Positions 40,531-50,489 of a stretch of 64,000 nt of DNA are shown here, piece by piece (within the stretch, counting starts at the first letter, position 1; every line of letters begins with the position of its first letter). Below the pieces are notes generated by a model, which saw only the letters and a program-made list of their open reading frames with translations, searched no databases and was not told where the DNA came from. A program made the position numbers and the translations under genes. The stretch is from Bartonella sp. AU55XJBT (GTDB lineage: Bacteria; Pseudomonadota; Alphaproteobacteria; Rhizobiales; Rhizobiaceae): the NCBI RefSeq assembly GCF_028618525.1, contig NZ_JAQITC010000003.1, positions 104,882 to 168,881 of the forward strand, in the 5' to 3' direction.

Positions 40531-40800
40531 TTATTTTTGTTTTTCAAAATCCATACGAAAAATTGCATCAATTTCATCCTCATTTGAATGAGCATTTCTG
40601 CGACGATGCAAGGTTTGTACAATCTCTTTTTTTAAAAGCGTATCTGTTTCACTTAAACGGAGAATACTGAGCTCTAATTCAAGAGATAAAGCTAAATCCA
40701 CACATAGTTTAAGCTCTTCTCCAATGTCGAAACCACGTTGATAGTCGTCATAAAGGCCAACCAGTGTATCGGATAATTCCTTATCGCATAAAGAGGTCAT
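40531..40800 (-). CDS. Small conserved-looking acidic protein, unknown
   Basis: 89 residues from the ATG that has GGAGG eight bases upstream; the frame opens five codons earlier at a GTG that overlaps that ribosome site, so the later start is chosen. The protein (MTSLCDKELSDTLVGLYDDY ... ELKLCVDLALSLELELSIL) is helical, acidic and cysteine-poor, with no recognised domain and no signal or membrane segment. The good ribosome site argues for a real gene. Confidence 0.6.
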   Translation of the reverse strand: MTSLCDKELSDTLVGLYDDYQRGFDIGEELKLCVDLALSLELELSILRLSETDTLLKKEIVQTLHRRRNAHSNEDEIDAIFRMDFEKQK

Positions 40801-41007
40801 GCTGAATTCCTCCACGTTGTGGTTTCCTGTGCAGCTTTGGTCTGTTTAAGGATTACTCCACTATCATCACTCAGAGTTGCCATATATACGAACCTCATGG
40901 ATTTGTCAATTTTCTGCAAAATATGCACTTTTAAATCAATGCCTATTAAAAATTTTATCACTCCAAGATTTGGAAGCGCTCAATTGTAAATATAGATGGC
41001 AATGTGT

Positions 41008-41451
41008 TTACTTGTGTTTACTATAGAACTTATAGCATTTAAAATACATCGCAAAAAGGCTTTTAATTTTCGTAGAGGAGGCGTGTTTTGATGATAAACC
41101 AAATACCTTGAAATCTCTATTGCTAATCGCAATTAAATTAGTGCCATTAATATCTACAATAAGCAAGCATGGTTTGTAAACGTTTAGCTTTTTAAGAATG
41201 TGTGATAATCTCATTTTTTGTAGAAATGCAATGATTTTGCCTCTTTTATATTGAGTTTTAGACATTGATGAACCTTTTATCCTATAAAAAACTATGGAAA
41301 GTGCAAATGCATATTTCTGTAATAGGATTTCAATGGTATATTGCACGGTACGCAATGAAAAGAACCACATGTTTTTTTTACTGCTGTGAGACATATGACT
41401 GCGCTTTTTGAGAGAGCCGTTGAGTTGATAAGAACTTTGCTCAACGGGCAT
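41008..41451 (-). CDS. Doubtful ORF, unknown
   Basis: A 147-residue basic frame without a recognised domain. A possible internal start (MSKTQYKRGKIIAFLQKMRL) precedes the more protein-like half (VYKPCLLIVDINGTNLIAIS). A second minus frame (41292-41510) overlaps its upstream part, which could mean a frameshifted remnant. No strong ribosome site was seen. It may be decayed accessory DNA next to the regulator. Confidence 0.25.
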   Translation of the reverse strand: MPVEQSSYQLNGSLKKRSHMSHSSKKNMWFFSLRTVQYTIEILLQKYAFALSIVFYRIKGSSMSKTQYKRGKIIAFLQKMRLSHILKKLNVYKPCLLIVDINGTNLIAISNRDFKVFGLSSKHASSTKIKSLFAMYFKCYKFYSKHK

Positions 41452-41710
41452 ACAATTGGCCAGAGCAGGGATTGTTTTTTCATGAGAGGATGCTCAAATG
41501 TTTTTGACACTGAAGGTCGATATTTGGTAAACTTTCACGCGTTTTGCTTATGGGGATGAGAGTGAGGGCTTGGCAAAATACTATGGCGGTCGCATTTTTT
41601 GTGTAATTGTCATAATTTTCGCTCCTGCTGAAATGGATGCTGTAACATCCGTTTTTGTGGGGTTATGTATGTGATAAATGCTTTTTTCTAAGAGCAGTAA
41701 CGATAGATAT

Positions 41711-41749
41711 AAATCAATATAATTATTTAGTCAACAATTATATTGATTT
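41711..41749. promoter_or_regulatory. Perfect 14-bp inverted repeat, likely operator
   Basis: The arms aaatcaatataatt (41711-41724) and aattatattgattt (41736-41749) match perfectly around 11 bp. The right arm ends directly before the GGAG ribosome site of the XRE gene. A dimeric HTH repressor could bind here and repress its own gene. In RNA the same repeat could also hide the ribosome site. Which of these applies is not decided by the sequence. Confidence 0.65.
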
Positions 41750-41761
41750 TGGAGTAATTTT

Positions 41762-42286
41762 TTGGCTCGTCCGGAAGCAAAACCTAAAACTGAGTTGGCA
41801 AAACGTTTTCGTGAAGTGCGTCACGCTCTTGGTTTCACAGAGCGTAAGCAGTTTGCTGAACATCTTGGAATCACTGCTGGCTCTATAGGAACTTATGAAA
41901 CGGGTATCAGTGAACCTACAGCCTCTGCGCTCTCCAAATATCAAGAAATTTGCGGTGTTTCATTAGATTGGCTTGTAACGGGTAATGGCGAGATGTTTTC
42001 AGATATGGCAAAGGCGAAAGCGGCTGGTTTAAAAGCACAAGCAATCCCTGCTGGTTTGATGAAAAAGCTTGGATATTTAGCTTATACAACATATCATGAT
42101 GCGAACATAACACTTTCTCCTGAAGATGTTGCGGAATTAGCAGCAGAGCTTTACGGAAAATTGCAAGGGCTTATTGAAAATCTCAACGACATGGAAGAAG
42201 TCGAAGCCACTTTGCCACTTTTGAAATTGCATTTAAAGCGCAAAATTGAAGCTGAAAAGGTACATAAAACGCCCCAAGGTATATGA
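41762..42286 (+). CDS. XRE-family HTH regulator (phage repressor-like)
   Basis: 174 residues. The N-terminal helix-turn-helix reads LAKRFREVRHALGFTERKQF ... LGITAGSIGTYETGISEPTASALSKYQEICGVSLDWLVTGNG, the CI/Cro-type DNA-binding fold. The C-terminal half (about residues 85-174) is helical and may form the dimer; no LexA-like protease residues are seen. Translation seems to start at a TTG with GGAG upstream. The perfect palindrome before it suggests autoregulation. It lies 680 bp upstream of the first adhesin gene on the same strand, so adhesin control is possible but not shown. Confidence 0.8.
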   Translation: MARPEAKPKTELAKRFREVRHALGFTERKQFAEHLGITAGSIGTYETGISEPTASALSKYQEICGVSLDWLVTGNGEMFSDMAKAKAAGLKAQAIPAGLMKKLGYLAYTTYHDANITLSPEDVAELAAELYGKLQGLIENLNDMEEVEATLPLLKLHLKRKIEAEKVHKTPQGI

Positions 42287-42967
42287 GTTACAGCCTTCTA
42301 AAATAAAATTCCTTCTGCTATAAAATCAGTTTGAAGAAAAACGCATTGAGTGATAAAAATATCTATAAAAACAATAAGTTATGCAATATTTTTTTAATTT
42401 TTTCAATATTCTATATTTCTTATAAAAATAGGGAACCTCTAGAATAGCTTATCCCATAACAAAGAACGAGGTTTCATAAGGGTCATAATCTACTAGATTA
42501 TAAAATAAGTCTAAAAAGTTATAATTTTCATACAGATAAGCACAACTGTTATAAAACAACACTTTTTGTATTTCATAAGAAGTATTTTTACAAATTGATA
42601 AAAAATTATTTTTTATACTCTTGCCATTTTGCTGATGCGCTTTATTTGAAAGGTAGAATTGCTTTTTAGTGAAACTGTTTTTGTTAAGAGATAAATCGCA
42701 GTATTTTTTAATGGAGATTACGGTATATTTTCAAAGTCTTGTATTTTTATTTATTTTTTAGCTTGAATCCCTCTAGCTAAAAGGGTTGGGGACTTTTCTA
42801 GATTCGATGTTGTTGCAAAGATTTTAGGATGATGCCGTAAGGAATGCCGGCGTCAGAGGGGGAATTTTATATTGATTTATTGTTTTTTTGAGGTGCGCAA
42901 ACAAGGGTTTTGCCATGAGTGTTTTTGCGCGTTGTGATGATGTTGAACTCTGTTGGAGGAGATTCTT
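42287..42967 (+). promoter_or_regulatory. Upstream region of TAA1
   Basis: About 680 bp, strongly AT-rich, without an ORF. It presumably contains the TAA1 promoter. It ends with ttggaggagattctt, a strong ribosome site for the ATG at 42968. The leader shared by the other three adhesin genes is absent here. Confidence 0.4.
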
Positions 42968-45900
42968 ATGAAAAAAAAATATTCCACACCAAATTTAATT
43001 AAAGCTGTCTCGCTCAGCGCGGCAATGGCCACACTCTTATCAAGTGTTTCTCCCGTTTTTGCTGCCAATCTCGCGATAACAGGAGCAGCTAATTTGAGCA
43101 CAAGTGGCACCGGCGTTTCATATGCATATGGTAGTCATGGCAGTGTTGTTTTGTCTGGTGATGATGACTATTGCGGTGCAGACAACGTTGTTGGTCGTGG
43201 CGGTAAGCAACAACAAGGAATTGCTGATAATCAACGAATAACAGTACAACAACAATATGACAGATTTATCAATGGTTACACTGGGGGAAACGGTCGTAAT
43301 GCTTATGGCACGACCACTGAAAAGGTTACTTGGCAGGGTGATGGGACTCTGACCAACAATGCTACTTATATGGGACCAGTTGGCTCTGGAGGGTTTCTAA
43401 ATGCTATGCCTGAGGCTTATGGTGTTTATTCTTTTGCAACGGGCTGTGGTTCTGCGGCAACAGGAAATTATTCCACGGTATTTGGTGCAGGCGCGACAGC
43501 AAAGGCTGGTGGAGCACAAGCTTTTGGTGTTTCTGCGCTTGCAAGTGGTAAAGCAAGTGTTGCCATGGGCGTGGGATCAGAGGCGTCAGGGGAGTCTACG
43601 GTTGCTATTGGAGGGCTTGCGACTGCTTCTGGTTATAATAGTGTTGCGTTAGGGCTCAAAACCAAGGCAATGAAAGATTATACGGTTGCTATAGGTTCGA
43701 AGGCTGAGGCGCAAGCTCTTGGTTCTATTGCAATAGGTGGTGGAGAGCCTGCAGACAACGGGCAGGAAAGAAAGGTAATAGCGAAAGGTAAAAATTCGAT
43801 TGCCATAGGTTCCCATACTTATGCTGAGATGGCTCATTCAGTTGCAATTGGTATAAACGCACAAGTACGTGTTATAGATGGTGTTGCTGTGGGGGGGGGA
43901 TCTGTCTCTCGTATTGAAGCAAAGGTTGCAGGTTATGATCCTGTAACAAATGCTGCAACGAAAAAGACTAGTCTTGCATGGAAAAGCACTGGAGGTGATT
44001 TTAGTGTTGGTAATACTGAGCAGAAATTAACGCGACAGATTACAAATGTTGCAGCAGGGACCAACGATACTGATGCTGTGAATGTAGCGCAATTAAAAGC
44101 CTTGAGAGATGTGGCATCAGGAGCTTGGAAGCTGTCTGCTAACGATAAAAATCCTACAGACGTGAATCCAGGCAGCATAATAGATTTTTCAGTGAAAAAT
44201 GGTAAAATAGGAAAAGACAATTTAAAGATTGAAAAAAATACTGAAGACACTAAGCATAAAATTGAATTTATTTTAAATGATCAGCTTGAATTGACGAAAG
44301 TCACCACAGGTCAAAGCACTATGAGTGATGATGGCTTTTTTGTTAATGGTAGTAACAACAGTTCACGCATGACTGTTGATGGCTTTTATGTTAATGATAA
44401 TGGCCCAAGTATGACTGAGAATGGTATTGATGCTGGCCGTACAAACATTAGAAATCTGTTAGAGGCGACTGAAGATCATGAGGCAGTGAATTTTGGGCAG
44501 TTGAAAGAATATGTAAAAAAGAACGGGGGCGGCTGGAAGCTTGCTGTTGAAAATGCAGAGGCTGTAGATATTAATCCAGGCAACGAAGTTCATTTTTTTG
44601 CTGTTGAGGCTGTAGATACTGGTCACAAAAATATAAAAATTGCAAATACAAATGGGAAAAACGTCTCTTTTGATTTAGCTGATGATATTAATGTAACGTC
44701 TGTCACAGCAGGAGAAAGCATTATGGATGCTTCGGGCTTTCGGTTTGACAGTGCTGATGGGCCGAGCATAACTGTTAATGGCATTCATGCTGGAGATAAA
44801 GCGATTAAAGGAGTAACGGCAGGGGAAGAAGATACCGATGCAGTGAATTATAAGCAGTTGCAAGAGGTAAAAACACTTGCAGAACAAGGCTGGAAACTTT
44901 CCGTTGATGGTAACAATGCTACAAATGTTGAAGCAGGGAGTACAGTAGACCTTGTTCCAGGTGCTGATGACAACGATATTAAAAACATTAAAATTGTCAA
45001 AAGTAATGGAAATAAAGTTACATTTACTTTGAAGAGTAATCTTCAGTTAACAAGCGTCACTGCAGGTAACAGTCTTATAAATAGTGAAGGCTTTAAGTTT
45101 ATTGATGATAATGGACCAAGCATAACTTTGAAGGGTATTGATGCGGGTAGTAAAAAGATTACAAAAGTAGCAGATGGGTCTGATGAGACTGATGCAGTAA
45201 ATTATAAACAGCTGAAAGATGTAAGACAGCTTGCAGAAAAAGGCTGGAAGCTTTCTGTTGATGGAAACAATGCTACAGATGTTACAGCTGGGGGTACAGT
45301 AGATCTTGTCGCGGCGGAGAGTGGGGACGGAAGCAAAAATATCAAAATTGCAAAAGATAACAGCAATAAAGTTACTTTTTCTTTGAATGATACTCTTAAT
45401 CTCACAAGTGTCACGACAGGCAACAGCATTATGGATAATAATGGCTTTGGGTTTGTTGACGGTGGTCCAAAGATAACGATGAATGGGATTGATGCTGGCA
45501 ATAAGAAAATTACGAAAGTGGAAACTGGGACTGAAGATACGGATGCTGTAAATTATAAACAGTTGAAAGACTTTAGAGCAGGAATAAAAACGGGTTGGAA
45601 ACTTGCTGTTGAAGATGAGGAAGCTACAGATGTTGAAGCAGGAAGTACAGTAAAGTTTGTAGGTATTTCAAGTGAGGCTAATAACAAAAACACCAATAAT
45701 ATAAAAATTACAAAAGGCGCAAACAATGAAGTACAATTTGCTTTAAACGATATTATCAGAGTGGACCGTGTTATAGCAGGAAAGTCGAGTATAAGCGATA
45801 ATGGTTTTGTAATTACTGATGGTCCTAAAATGACTACTGGAGGTATTAATGCTGCAAATACACAAATTAAAGGAATTGCAAATGGTAGCCATGATAATGA

Positions 45901-48900
45901 TGCTGTTAATGTTTCACAGTTGAAGACGGTAGAAGAGAAAATAAAAGAAGTAGAAGATAATAGTCTTGTTAAATGGGATGATGAAAAACTACTCATTACC
46001 ATTGGAGCAGAAAAAGGTGGCAAGACAATCAATATTGCCAATAATGGAGATGAAAATCGAAATATTACTGGTGTTGCTGATGGGATTATTTCTGAGGTTT
46101 CTACTGAGGCGGTTAATGGTTCACAACTCTTTACAACGCTTGAGCGAATTGATAGGTTGAATGATTATTTTGGTGGTGGTGCAGACGTAATTAAAGGTCA
46201 AGCACCCACATATACTGTTCAGAAGGAAACACATCAAAATGTTGGGTCTGCATTTGAGGCGATCGATACCTCTATTACGGATATTTACAATCAGATTAAC
46301 AATGTAACAGAAAATAGCCTTGTTAAATGGGATGAGAATGAGAAATTTATCACTATTGGTAAAGAAAAAGGCGGTACAAAAATTGATATTACAGGTACTG
46401 ATGGAAAGCGAACCATTGCAGGTGTCAAAGATGGTAAAATTTCTGACAGTTCAGCAGAAGCCATAAACGGTAGTCAGATTAATAAGATATCTGGAGATAT
46501 TGCAAAATTCTTTGGTGGTGGTACAGAATTTAATAACGGAGTTTTTTCAGGTCCACAATATAACTTATCGATAGTTTCTACAGATGGTAATGTAAAGCAA
46601 AAAACCTTTGAAAATGTTGGTGATGCTTTGACAGGGATTGATGCGAATGTCAAAAATGTTAATAGTCGTCTAACATATGTAGATAATAAATTTGATAAAC
46701 TCTCTCAAGATGCCTTATTATGGAATGATGATAAACAAGCATTCGTTGCACGTCATGGAGAAGATGGACAGAAAACAAATAGTAAGATTACCTTCCTCGC
46801 GGATGGCAATATTTCAGAAGAGTCAACAGACGCGATCAATGGTTCTCAACTTTATAAGATGGGTGATCAGATTGCGAATTATTTCGGGGGGGGCGCTAGC
46901 TATCAGGATGGAGAGTGGATAGATCCTACTTTCATAGTTTCTCGACGTAATGAAAACGGTGATATTGTTGAGAAAAAATATAATAATGTTGCTGAGGCTT
47001 TTAACGGTGTCGATAATTCTATCACGGATATCTATAGTCAGATTAACAATGTGACAGAAAACAGTCTTGTGAAGCAAGAAAACGGGTCAGGGCTTATCAC
47101 GATCGGTAAGGCAACAGGTGGTACTGAAATTAATATTGCAAACAAAAGTGGTATGGAGCGTACACTGTCCGGTGTAAAAGATGGAATGATCTCTCAAACA
47201 TCAACGGAAGCCATAAATGGTTCACAGCTCTTTAAGACGAATGAAAATGTCAAAACTGTTACTGATAACTTATCAAAAGTTGCTCAAAATACATCAAAAT
47301 ATTTTGGTGGCAGTACAGATGTATTGAACGGTATCGAACCTTCCTTCCTTATTCAGGGTAAGCCCTATAATAATGTTACAGATGCATTTACGGGTGTGAA
47401 TACTTCTATTACAAATATTGATAATAAGATTTCCGATGTGGTAAAAAATAGTCTTGTTAAACAAGACGGAATTTCAGATCCTATCACGATTGGTAAGGAT
47501 ACAGCTGGGACTGAAATCAATATTGCAGGATATGGTAAGGTAGCACGTTCCATTTCTGGTGTTAAAGCAGCAGAGAAGGGTGATGAGGCTGTTAACAAAG
47601 ACCAACTTGATAAAAGCATAAAGGATATTACGAAAGATATTGAGACAGTAACTGCTGCTGCCGTTCTTTACGATAAGAATGACGATGGTAGTGTTAATTA
47701 TGGTAGCGTAACTTTGGGCGGTGATAAAAACAACGGACCAGTTGCTCTTCATAACGTCAAAGATGGTAGCATTTCCCAAGATTCCCACGATGCAATTAAT
47801 GGCAGCCAGATTAATAAAATATCAGAAGATGTTGCCAAGTTTTTTGGTGGTGGCGCAAAGTTTGTTGATGGTGCCTTTAAAGGACTGAAATATACTTTAT
47901 CTGCTATCGTAGATGGTAAGGTAGGGAAGGCTAATTTTTATGACGTTGGTTCAGCTTTAGACGGTCTTGATAATAATGTTCAAGATGTGAATAAGCGTTT
48001 AACGAATGTATCCAATGAGTTTAATCAGAAAATTGAAGGTATCTCAAAAGATGCTTTACTTTGGGATGATGAAGAAGAAGCATTCGTTGCACGTCATGAA
48101 AAAGATGGCAAGAAGACAAACAGCAAATTGAAATATCTTTTGGATGGTGAGATTGCGGATGGTTCAACGGATGCTATTACGGGTAACCAGCTTTATTTCA
48201 TGAGTAACCAGCTTGCGAATTATTTCGGTGGTGGTGCTAAATATGAGAATGGCAAATGGACAGATCCTACTTTCAAGATTTCTAAAGTCGATAAGGACGG
48301 CAAGACTGTTGAGACAGAGCACCATAATGTTGCTGATGCTTTTGGTGATATTAATGATGGGATGTCAAATATTAATAACCGTATTGATGACGTCATCAAC
48401 AAGGTCGATTCAGATGCTTTAAAGTGGAATGATAAAGAAAAAGCCTATGATGCTGGTCGCGATGGTAAGCCGAATAAAATTATCAATGTAGCTGATGGCA
48501 AAATTGAAAAAGGTTCAAAAGACGCGGTTAATGGTGGACAACTTTGGGAAACCAATGAACGTGTAGCGGGTGTTGAAAAAGATGTTAAGCATCTTAACAA
48601 CAGAGTCGATAACATTTCCAATACCATTGCTGATATTGGTGACACAGTTATCAATATTGATGCTAAAGTTGATAATATTGATAATAAAGTTAACGATATT
48701 GCTGAGGATGCTGTTCGCTATGACAGAGATGAAAACGGTAAAAAAACCAACAAAATCACATTAGCAGGGGGTGATGCCAGTGAACCAGTTCTGATTGATA
48801 ATGTCGCTGATGGTAAAATTGAGAAAGGATCAAAAGAAGCTGTAAATGGTGGTCAACTCCATGACTATACTCAAGAACAGATGAAGATTATTCTTGATGA

Positions 48901-49264
48901 ATCCAAGCATTATACGGATCAACGGGTTAATAATATTGTGATTGATGCGATTGACGATGCGGTTGATCGGTCTAAACAGTATACCGATATGAAGTTTGAC
49001 GTTTTAAACTACAGCATTGAGAGTGTAAAAAAAGAGGCAAGACAAGCAGCGGCTATTGGTCTAGCAGTGTCTAATTTACGCTACAATGATACCCCTGGAA
49101 AATTAAGCGTTGGATTTGGTACTGGTTTATGGCGTAGTCAATCTGCATTTGCCTTTGGTGCTGGTTATACCTCAGAAAATGGAAAGTTTCGGTCTAATGT
49201 ATCCGCAACGACTTCTGGCGGACATTGGGGTGTAGGTGCGGGATTCAATATGACCCTGAACTAA
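42968..49264 (+). CDS. TAA1: Vomp/BadA-like trimeric autotransporter adhesin
   Basis: A 2098-residue surface fibre. A signal peptide (LIKAVSLSAAMATLLSSVSPVFA) is followed by a YadA-like head of SxAxG-type repeats (about residues 165-335: SVAMGVGSEASG, SVALGLKTKA, SIAIGS). A neck follows (TRQITNVAAGTNDTDAVNVAQ), then five stalk modules starting WKLS/WKLA (about 385-990), a long stalk with six FGG segments (such as YFGGGASY) and SxEAINGSQL necks. The coiled coil and YadA anchor close it (KKEARQAAAIGLAVSNLRY ... GFNMTLN, about 2005-2098). By family knowledge, three chains form one fibre that binds host matrix and cells. The start has a strong GGAGGAG site. It ends in Asn rather than an aromatic residue. 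Confidence 0.93.
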   Translation: MKKKYSTPNLIKAVSLSAAMATLLSSVSPVFAANLAITGAANLSTSGTGVSYAYGSHGSVVLSGDDDYCGADNVVGRGGKQQQGIADNQRITVQQQYDRFINGYTGGNGRNAYGTTTEKVTWQGDGTLTNNATYMGPVGSGGFLNAMPEAYGVYSFATGCGSAATGNYSTVFGAGATAKAGGAQAFGVSALASGKASVAMGVGSEASGESTVAIGGLATASGYNSVALGLKTKAMKDYTVAIGSKAEAQALGSIAIGGGEPADNGQERKVIAKGKNSIAIGSHTYAEMAHSVAIGINAQVRVIDGVAVGGGSVSRIEAKVAGYDPVTNAATKKTSLAWKSTGGDFSVGNTEQKLTRQITNVAAGTNDTDAVNVAQLKALRDVASGAWKLSANDKNPTDVNPGSIIDFSVKNGKIGKDNLKIEKNTEDTKHKIEFILNDQLELTKVTTGQSTMSDDGFFVNGSNNSSRMTVDGFYVNDNGPSMTENGIDAGRTNIRNLLEATEDHEAVNFGQLKEYVKKNGGGWKLAVENAEAVDINPGNEVHFFAVEAVDTGHKNIKIANTNGKNVSFDLADDINVTSVTAGESIMDASGFRFDSADGPSITVNGIHAGDKAIKGVTAGEEDTDAVNYKQLQEVKTLAEQGWKLSVDGNNATNVEAGSTVDLVPGADDNDIKNIKIVKSNGNKVTFTLKSNLQLTSVTAGNSLINSEGFKFIDDNGPSITLKGIDAGSKKITKVADGSDETDAVNYKQLKDVRQLAEKGWKLSVDGNNATDVTAGGTVDLVAAESGDGSKNIKIAKDNSNKVTFSLNDTLNLTSVTTGNSIMDNNGFGFVDGGPKITMNGIDAGNKKITKVETGTEDTDAVNYKQLKDFRAGIKTGWKLAVEDEEATDVEAGSTVKFVGISSEANNKNTNNIKITKGANNEVQFALNDIIRVDRVIAGKSSISDNGFVITDGPKMTTGGINAANTQIKGIANGSHDNDAVNVSQLKTVEEKIKEVEDNSLVKWDDEKLLITIGAEKGGKTINIANNGDENRNITGVADGIISEVSTEAVNGSQLFTTLERIDRLNDYFGGGADVIKGQAPTYTVQKETHQNVGSAFEAIDTSITDIYNQINNVTENSLVKWDENEKFITIGKEKGGTKIDITGTDGKRTIAGVKDGKISDSSAEAINGSQINKISGDIAKFFGGGTEFNNGVFSGPQYNLSIVSTDGNVKQKTFENVGDALTGIDANVKNVNSRLTYVDNKFDKLSQDALLWNDDKQAFVARHGEDGQKTNSKITFLADGNISEESTDAINGSQLYKMGDQIANYFGGGASYQDGEWIDPTFIVSRRNENGDIVEKKYNNVAEAFNGVDNSITDIYSQINNVTENSLVKQENGSGLITIGKATGGTEINIANKSGMERTLSGVKDGMISQTSTEAINGSQLFKTNENVKTVTDNLSKVAQNTSKYFGGSTDVLNGIEPSFLIQGKPYNNVTDAFTGVNTSITNIDNKISDVVKNSLVKQDGISDPITIGKDTAGTEINIAGYGKVARSISGVKAAEKGDEAVNKDQLDKSIKDITKDIETVTAAAVLYDKNDDGSVNYGSVTLGGDKNNGPVALHNVKDGSISQDSHDAINGSQINKISEDVAKFFGGGAKFVDGAFKGLKYTLSAIVDGKVGKANFYDVGSALDGLDNNVQDVNKRLTNVSNEFNQKIEGISKDALLWDDEEEAFVARHEKDGKKTNSKLKYLLDGEIADGSTDAITGNQLYFMSNQLANYFGGGAKYENGKWTDPTFKISKVDKDGKTVETEHHNVADAFGDINDGMSNINNRIDDVINKVDSDALKWNDKEKAYDAGRDGKPNKIINVADGKIEKGSKDAVNGGQLWETNERVAGVEKDVKHLNNRVDNISNTIADIGDTVINIDAKVDNIDNKVNDIAEDAVRYDRDENGKKTNKITLAGGDASEPVLIDNVADGKIEKGSKEAVNGGQLHDYTQEQMKIILDESKHYTDQRVNNIVIDAIDDAVDRSKQYTDMKFDVLNYSIESVKKEARQAAAIGLAVSNLRYNDTPGKLSVGFGTGLWRSQSAFAFGAGYTSENGKFRSNVSATTSGGHWGVGAGFNMTLN
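44123..45943 (+). repeat. Five tandem stalk modules within TAA1
   Basis: Units begin at the codon before Trp-Lys-Leu at about 44123, 44531, 44888, 45242 and 45593, so the later spacings are 357, 354 and 351 bp. Each unit holds WKLSVDGNNAT-like, NIKI, LTSVTAGNS-like, GPSIT, GIDAGSKKIT and DTDAVNYKQL elements. They are diverged enough to be old, but units three and four are quite similar. Confidence 0.85.
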
Positions 49265-49295
49265 TAATCAAAAAAACACATAAAAAATTCTTTTT

Positions 49296-49331
49296 ACCCT
49301 TGTCTCGTGAGGCAGGGGTGAATTGTTTTTT
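49296..49331 (+). terminator. Rho-independent terminator of TAA1
   Basis: A 10-bp stem (acccttgtct / aggcaggggt, two wobble pairs) around cgtg is followed by gaattgtttttt. It lies 30 bp after the TAA1 stop, showing that TAA2 is transcribed on its own. Confidence 0.8.
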
Positions 49332-50437
49332 ACATCTTTAAAAAAGGCGCATATATAAATTAATAAATACATGTTTAAAAAACAGAAAAAACTTATATTC
49401 TCACTTAAGCGAGTAAATTTTAAAAAAATGCAATTTTTCCATAAATTACACATTCATTATTTTCTACTTTTAAATTTTACAGCTAAAAGTTTTTGCAGCA
49501 CTTTATAGGTAGAAAAATGGGATCTCCTTTGCTCTCTAAAAAACTGTAAATTTACTACCAATTTTCTAATGGGAAAAATAGTTCTTTAAAGATATTTTAG
49601 TTTTACTAAGAGCAGTGATAAAAATGATATGCAAAATGAGCCAACAATAATTTAAACTTTCGTTCTTGTTATTGTTTGCCTTTTATACGGTATTATTTCA
49701 TAAATGTAGCTGTTCTTATAGTTTTGTCGAATATTGTTTTACAAGTCTTGGTATGACTGTAGAAGGAGAGAGCATAAATACTTTTACCCTCTGCAAACAA
49801 GCAAAAGCCAACATTCAATAACAGTTGAGCAATATTTAATTGACGGTGTCTATAGATTCTGAAGGCATGAAAAATTATAGTGTTGATGACGAAATACCAC
49901 TTTTTAGCGCTTTCACGCTTAAAGGAGAGGAATGAAATTATAAATGCTTTATTTAGCAAAAAAGTTAAGCAGCACTTAATAGCGGCATACAGCGTACCCC
50001 AACATGTATTTGCTTTTGGTATTGAAAACTGTAAAATGACAACACGTACTCTAATTTTTAAAGTTCAAAAGAAAAGCATCAGTGTAAGAAAGAGTAACAA
50101 CATCTCCCCTTAAAATTTTTCAAGAAAAACCACCCGCCCGCTCATATTGACTTCATTTTACTTGAAAAAACTCCCCTTCATTACTCTAGATTTGCTCATT
50201 TCAAATTAAAAGAAAAAACGAAAAACAAAAAAAATAATATTATTCTTGCAAAAAATAACCAAAAAGCCTAAAAATTAAACAAATATTAACTAATATATAA
50301 AAAAATAGGTCTTATTTTCTTAGAGAACACAAAAAGCGGGTATATTCACTCTAACATTTAAATACATAATTTTTCTATCTTTTCATCACATAAATTTCGA
50401 TGTTAAAAAATTAAATCTAGATAAAATTCTAGCGTTT
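49332..50437. other. Spacer between TAA1 and TAA2
   Basis: About 1.1 kb of AT-rich DNA. Two overlapping frames on opposite strands (49693-49959 minus, 49880-50113 plus) have no recognised motif or ribosome site and are probably chance. The plus frame (KYHFLALSRLKERNEIINAL) could be a decayed gene; this is uncertain. Confidence 0.35.
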
Positions 50438-50489
50438 AAATATGTCTTTTTGTGTTTGTCGTTAAAATTTTTTCATTGGGGAATTTGTT
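50438..50489 (+). promoter_or_regulatory. Shared TAA leader element, TAA2 copy
   Basis: An AAATATGTCTTTTT-like block (50438-50451) is followed by TTTTTTCATTGGGG (about 50468-50481) eight bases before the ATG. The same pair of blocks precedes TAA3 and TAA4. The second block contains the ribosome site (GGGG). The first could be a promoter element or a regulator site. Confidence 0.65.

Noticed and set aside
41655..41888. 77-residue plus-strand frame overlapping the XRE gene
   Set aside because: It runs through the palindrome and the HTH coding region in another frame and has no motif.
42953..42967. Earlier TTG start for TAA1
   Set aside because: The TTG overlaps the GGAGGAG ribosome site of the ATG at 42968, and the signal peptide starts naturally with MKKKYSTP.
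45553..46041. Long minus-strand frames inside the TAA genes (also 57418-56984, 60136-59564, 63352-62849)
   Set aside because: They mirror the periodic codons of the adhesins, lack ribosome sites and family motifs, and recur wherever the modules recur.
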